Shown here: piece after piece, positions 4,682-8,073 of the stretch | How the letters are laid out: each line of letters begins with the position of its first letter | How positions within the stretch are numbered: the first letter of the stretch is position 1 | Assembly: GCA_001412335.1 (NCBI GenBank) | Contig: LKUF01000226.1 | Coordinates: 1-8,073, forward strand | Source: Methanolinea sp. SDB | Lineage (GTDB): Archaea; Halobacteriota; Methanomicrobia; Methanomicrobiales; Methanospirillaceae | Direction: 5' to 3' | Length of the DNA: 8,073 nucleotides | Position numbers and translations under genes: made by a program | Notes under the pieces: generated by a model | What the model saw: the letters and a program-made list of their open reading frames with translations, nothing else | The model's database searches: none | Told to the model about the DNA's origin: nothing

Positions 4682-7321
4682 ATGGCAAGTCCAAAACGAA
4701 TAGGAAAAATTGAATTCGGGCTGCTTTCCCCGAAAGAAATACGAACGATGAGTGTTCGCAAGATCATCTGGGCAGATACCTATGACGATGACGGTTTCCC
4801 CTACCCGCAGGGACTGATGGATCTGAACCTGGGAGTCATCGATCCCGGCCTCCGTTGCAAGACCTGTGACCAGAAGGCCAGCGAATGCCCCGGCCATTTC
4901 GGTCACATCGAACTTGCAAAGCCTGTCATCCACGTCGGCTATACGCGCCTTATCAGGAAACTCCTCAGGGTAACCTGCCGGGGATGCAGCCGGCTCCTTC
5001 TCTCCCCGGAGGAGATTGTCAAGGTTATCGGAACAGAGGAGGAAGCAACGGGAGACATACTCTCCGAAAAAGACATCAAGAAAGAGAGGGTCTGCCCTCA
5101 TTGCGGGGAGCAGCAGCTCAAGATAAACTTCGAGAAACCCACGACATTCTCCGAGGTCATGGTGGAAGAGGGGAGAAAGATCGAGCACAAACTGACACCC
5201 GCGGATATCCGCGCGCGTCTCGAGAAGATACCTGACGACGATCTCAGGCATCTCGGCATCAACCCCACTGTTGCAAGACCGGAATGGACCATACTGACCG
5301 TTCTCCCCGTTCCACCGGTAACCATGCGCCCGTCCATCATCCTTGAGAACGGGCAGAGATCTGAAGACGACCTGACCCACAAGCTGGTAGATATCATCCG
5401 TATAAACCAGCGGTTCAAGGAGAACCAGGATGCAGGCGCACCGCAGCTGATCATCGAAGATCTCTGGGAACTCCTCCAGTACCACGTGACGACATATCTC
5501 GACAACGAGGTGGCGGGGTGTCCTCCCGCCCGGCACCGGAGCGGCAGGCCCTTAAAGACCCTTTCACAGCGGCTGAAGGGAAAAGACGGTCGGTTCAGGG
5601 GTTCGCTGTCAGGAAAAAGAGTGAATTTCTCAGCCCGTACTGTCATCTCGCCGGATCCGAACCTCAGCGTGATAGAGGTGGGTATCCCGCTGGCCGTGGC
5701 AAACGAGATGTCTGTGCCCGTCCATGTTACCCCCTACAACATCGAGGAACTGAGACAGATGACCCTCAATGGGCCGGTCAGGGCTTCACTTGATGATCCC
5801 TGCGGTGCAAACTACGTCATCAGGCCCGACAAGCGCAGGCTCCGGCTGGCGGAAGGCAACCTGGAGACGGTTGCAGAGATGCTCGAGCCGGGATATATTG
5901 TTGAGAGGCAGATACGAAACGGCGATATTGTTCTCTTCAACCGGCAGCCATCCCTGCACCGGATGAGCATCATGGCGCACAGGGTACGGGTGATGGATGG
6001 CCGTACATTCCGTCTCAATCCTGCCGTGTGCCCCCCATATAACGCAGATTTTGATGGAGACGAGATGAATCTCCATATCCCGCAGACAGAGGAGGCCCGG
6101 GCTGAAGCGGCAATCCTTTGCAGTGTCGAGGAGAACATCCTCTCCCCACGTTTCGGCGGACCAATTATTGGGGGTATACATGATCACGTGTCAGGGATCT
6201 TCATGCTGACAAACCAGGTACGATGGTTCTCAAAGGAGGACGCGCTCTACCTGCTCAAGCATGTCAAAATGGAGCATCTCCCTGCACCCGGTCGTGTTGA
6301 AAACGACGTTCCCATGTGGTCGAACAAGCAGATCTTTTCGCTTGTTTTACCTCCCGAACTCAACATGGTGTTCAAGGCCAGCTCATGCGAGAACTGTGAC
6401 ATCTGCAAGAAGGATCTCTGCGAGAGGGATGCGTACGTGCGCATCATAGACGGGATCCTGGAATGCGGTACCATAGATAAAAAGGCAATTGGAGCATTCG
6501 ACGGCCAGATCGTGCACCGTATCATCAGGCAGTGCGGGATGAAGAGAGCCGCGGAGTTCATCGACGATATCACCCATCTCTCCATCCGTGCGATCATGAT
6601 GGATGGTTTCTCCTTCGGCATTGATGACGAAGATCTGAGCAAGACCGAGTACGGGCAGATAGACGAAGTGTTGTCGACTGCGCTTCTTGATGTGCAGAGG
6701 CGGATCAGGATATACGAAGACGGGCAGCTCGAGCCGATGCCCGGCAGAACACCGGAAGAGACCCTCGAGATGCAGATCATGCAGGTACTTGGAAAAGCCA
6801 GGGACCGGACCGGAGAGATTGCGGGAAGGCACCTCGGCCTTGGAAACAGTGCCGTTGTCATGGCGGTGAGCGGGGCGAGGGGTTCTATGCTGAATCTTAC
6901 CCAGATGGCGGGATGTGTCGGCCAGCAGTCAGTGCGAGGAGAACGTATCATGAGAGGATATGACGACCGCACACTCCCGCATTTCAAGAAGAATGATCGT
7001 GGGGCAGATGCCCACGGCTTCATTACCCATAGTTACAAGGGAGGACTCAATCCCACCGAATTCTTCTTCCATGCGATAGGAGGAAGGGAAGGGCTGGTGG
7101 ATACGGCGGTCCGTACATCACAGAGCGGATACCTCCAGAGGCGCATGATAAATGCCCTGCAGGACCTCAAGGTGGCATATGACGGGACGGTCCGTACCAC
7201 CGGAGGAAGGATTATCCAGTTCCGATATGGTGAAGACGGAACCGACCCCATGAAGAGCAGTTTCGGTGATCCAGTGGACGTGAAAGGAATAGTTGAGAGC
7301 GTTCTCAAGGAGGAGGTGTAA
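4682..7321 (+). CDS. rpoA1: DNA-directed RNA polymerase subunit A'
   Basis: This 879-residue protein is the N-terminal part of the largest subunit (Rpb1/beta-prime). The catalytic loop NADFDGDEMN (454-463) gives the magnesium-binding aspartates D456, D458 and D460. The clamp zinc site is C59, C62, C69 and H72 (CxxC...CPGH). A second zinc site is C99 and C102 with C138 and C141. The rudder/switch region spans about 288-327, and RQPSLHRMS is at 421-429. The bridge helix runs from about 791 to 823 (PTEFFFHAIGGREGLVDTAV onward). A further cysteine cluster, C569, C572, C575 and C580, lies in the funnel-side region and is treated as a finding. The chain ends after FRYGEDGTDPMK, the usual A'/A'' break. 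ATG 4682 has GGAGGGG at 4669-4675, six bases upstream and overlapping the rpoB1 stop by one base. ATG 4677 is out of frame. Confidence 0.97.
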   Translation: MASPKRIGKIEFGLLSPKEIRTMSVRKIIWADTYDDDGFPYPQGLMDLNLGVIDPGLRCKTCDQKASECPGHFGHIELAKPVIHVGYTRLIRKLLRVTCRGCSRLLLSPEEIVKVIGTEEEATGDILSEKDIKKERVCPHCGEQQLKINFEKPTTFSEVMVEEGRKIEHKLTPADIRARLEKIPDDDLRHLGINPTVARPEWTILTVLPVPPVTMRPSIILENGQRSEDDLTHKLVDIIRINQRFKENQDAGAPQLIIEDLWELLQYHVTTYLDNEVAGCPPARHRSGRPLKTLSQRLKGKDGRFRGSLSGKRVNFSARTVISPDPNLSVIEVGIPLAVANEMSVPVHVTPYNIEELRQMTLNGPVRASLDDPCGANYVIRPDKRRLRLAEGNLETVAEMLEPGYIVERQIRNGDIVLFNRQPSLHRMSIMAHRVRVMDGRTFRLNPAVCPPYNADFDGDEMNLHIPQTEEARAEAAILCSVEENILSPRFGGPIIGGIHDHVSGIFMLTNQVRWFSKEDALYLLKHVKMEHLPAPGRVENDVPMWSNKQIFSLVLPPELNMVFKASSCENCDICKKDLCERDAYVRIIDGILECGTIDKKAIGAFDGQIVHRIIRQCGMKRAAEFIDDITHLSIRAIMMDGFSFGIDDEDLSKTEYGQIDEVLSTALLDVQRRIRIYEDGQLEPMPGRTPEETLEMQIMQVLGKARDRTGEIAGRHLGLGNSAVVMAVSGARGSMLNLTQMAGCVGQQSVRGERIMRGYDDRTLPHFKKNDRGADAHGFITHSYKGGLNPTEFFFHAIGGREGLVDTAVRTSQSGYLQRRMINALQDLKVAYDGTVRTTGGRIIQFRYGEDGTDPMKSSFGDPVDVKGIVESVLKEEV

Positions 7322-7324
7322 CCC

Positions 7325-8073
7325 ATGCTTCCCGAATACGAGGCAATGATCGATTGCGCAGAACTCCCTGTAAAAACCAAAGAGCAGCTGAAAAAATACC
7401 TGGACGGCAAGGACATACTTCCTGATAAGTTCGATTCGATTCTGGCACGTGTTATGACCGAATACCAGAATACCCGTATCGAGGCCTGTGAGGCGGTGGG
7501 AGTCATCGCCGCCCAGTCGATCGGTGAGCCGGGAACCCAGATGACGATGCGGACCTTCCACTATGCCGGTGTTGCCGAGATCAACGTCACGCTGGGGCTC
7601 CCCCGCCTCATCGAGATAATGGATGCCAGAAAGGAGCCGAGCACACCCACCATGACCATTTACCTGAAGCCTGAATATTCGGGTGACCGGGACCTGGCAC
7701 GGGAGGTCAGCTGGCAGATCGAAGCCGCTCCCCTCCACGAGTTTGGGGACATAACCATCGACATGGAAAACATGCAGATCGTGGTGCATCTCAATGTTGC
7801 CGTCTGCGAAAAGCGAAAGATACCGGTAACCGATATCGTCGAGATCGCCCCCCGCAAAATCCGTGAACGGCGCCACTACAGGGATTTCGAACACGAGACC
7901 GGGGAATCCGATGCGACAATCATCTTCTTGCCCAAGAACAGGGAGAGCTACCAGAATCTCTTCCAGCTGGCAGAGCATGTCCGCAATGTCATCGTTCAGG
8001 GTATTGACGACATAGAGCGCGTGGTGGTGAGAAAGGAGAGCGGAGAGTATATACTTTATACTGAAGGCTCCAA
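7325..8073 (+). CDS. rpoA2: DNA-directed RNA polymerase subunit A'' (3' end beyond window)
   Basis: The reading frame starts at ATG 7325 and stays open to the window edge, giving 249 complete codons. The rest of the gene lies outside. It encodes the C-terminal part of the largest subunit. Residues 58-70 (VGVIAAQSIGEPG) lead into the trigger loop TQMTMRTFHYAG (71-82), which closes over the incoming nucleotide, followed by NVTLGLPRLIEI (87-98). These match Rpb1 closely. The bridge helix is at the end of A', so the two moving parts of the active site are on separate chains, as is normal in Archaea. A strong ribosome site, GGAGGTG (7312-7318), sits inside the last codons of rpoA1, with six bases before the ATG. 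The gap to rpoA1 is three bases, implying coupled expression. Archaeal A'' subunits usually reach roughly 380-400 residues, so about a third is missing here. Confidence 0.96.
   Translation, partial: MLPEYEAMIDCAELPVKTKEQLKKYLDGKDILPDKFDSILARVMTEYQNTRIEACEAVGVIAAQSIGEPGTQMTMRTFHYAGVAEINVTLGLPRLIEIMDARKEPSTPTMTIYLKPEYSGDRDLAREVSWQIEAAPLHEFGDITIDMENMQIVVHLNVAVCEKRKIPVTDIVEIAPRKIRERRHYRDFEHETGESDATIIFLPKNRESYQNLFQLAEHVRNVIVQGIDDIERVVVRKESGEYILYTEGS

Noticed and set aside
4652..5536. 294-codon minus-strand open frame across the start of rpoA1.
   Set aside because: It lies antisense to conserved zinc-binding and clamp codons of rpoA1, shows no domain of its own, and is best explained by codon bias in a GC-rich gene.
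7118..7978. 286-codon minus-strand open frame across the rpoA1-rpoA2 junction.
   Set aside because: It is antisense to both the bridge-helix end of A' and the trigger loop of A''; no recognisable protein features.
1..8073. Search for CRISPR arrays, insertion sequences, integrase, toxin-antitoxin or defence genes.
   Set aside because: No regularly spaced repeats, transposase motifs or defence-type proteins are seen. Outside the tRNA gene and the short spacers, essentially the whole window is accounted for by the regulator and polymerase genes.

Overview
The window is a piece of archaeal chromosome carrying the core RNA polymerase operon of a methanogen-type euryarchaeon. Both large subunits are split: B into B'' and B', and A into A' and A''. 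A split B is classic for methanogens, Archaeoglobus and haloarchaea, and rules out bacteria and most Crenarchaeota. The protein sequences read to me like Methanomicrobiales (Methanoculleus/Methanospirillum/Methanoregula relatives). That placement is from memory, not from a search.

Layout. Bases 1-301 hold no convincing gene; they contain a nested inverted repeat with a T8 run and an AT-rich stretch. Bases 302-751 encode a stand-alone phosphoacceptor receiver-domain response regulator. Bases 752-872 hold a small hairpin and a methanogen-style stable-RNA promoter. A tRNA-Lys(UUU) gene lies at 873-946. After a 79-base gap, five tightly packed genes run to the window end on the + strand: rpoH (1026-1277), rpoB2 (1297-2853), rpoB1 (2855-4669), rpoA1 (4682-7321) and rpoA2 (7325 to beyond 8073). 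Gaps between them are 19, 1, 12 and 3 bases, so they are almost certainly one transcript.

How the genes work together. rpoB2/rpoB1 products form the B half of the polymerase and rpoA1/rpoA2 products the A half. The catalytic NADFDGD loop and bridge helix are in A', the trigger loop is in A'', and RpoH (Rpb5 C-terminal homologue) sits in the lower jaw. Every catalytic and metal-binding motif I looked for is intact.

The most noteworthy point is that rpoB2 has no ATG, GTG or TTG where its conserved N-terminus begins. Homology and a Shine-Dalgarno-like stretch point to CTG at 1297 (or, less likely, ATT 1291 or ATA 1300). A standard gene caller would start at GTG 1471 and lose 58 conserved residues. 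I see no defence system, mobile element, CRISPR array or novel multi-gene system here; this is mainly a housekeeping locus.
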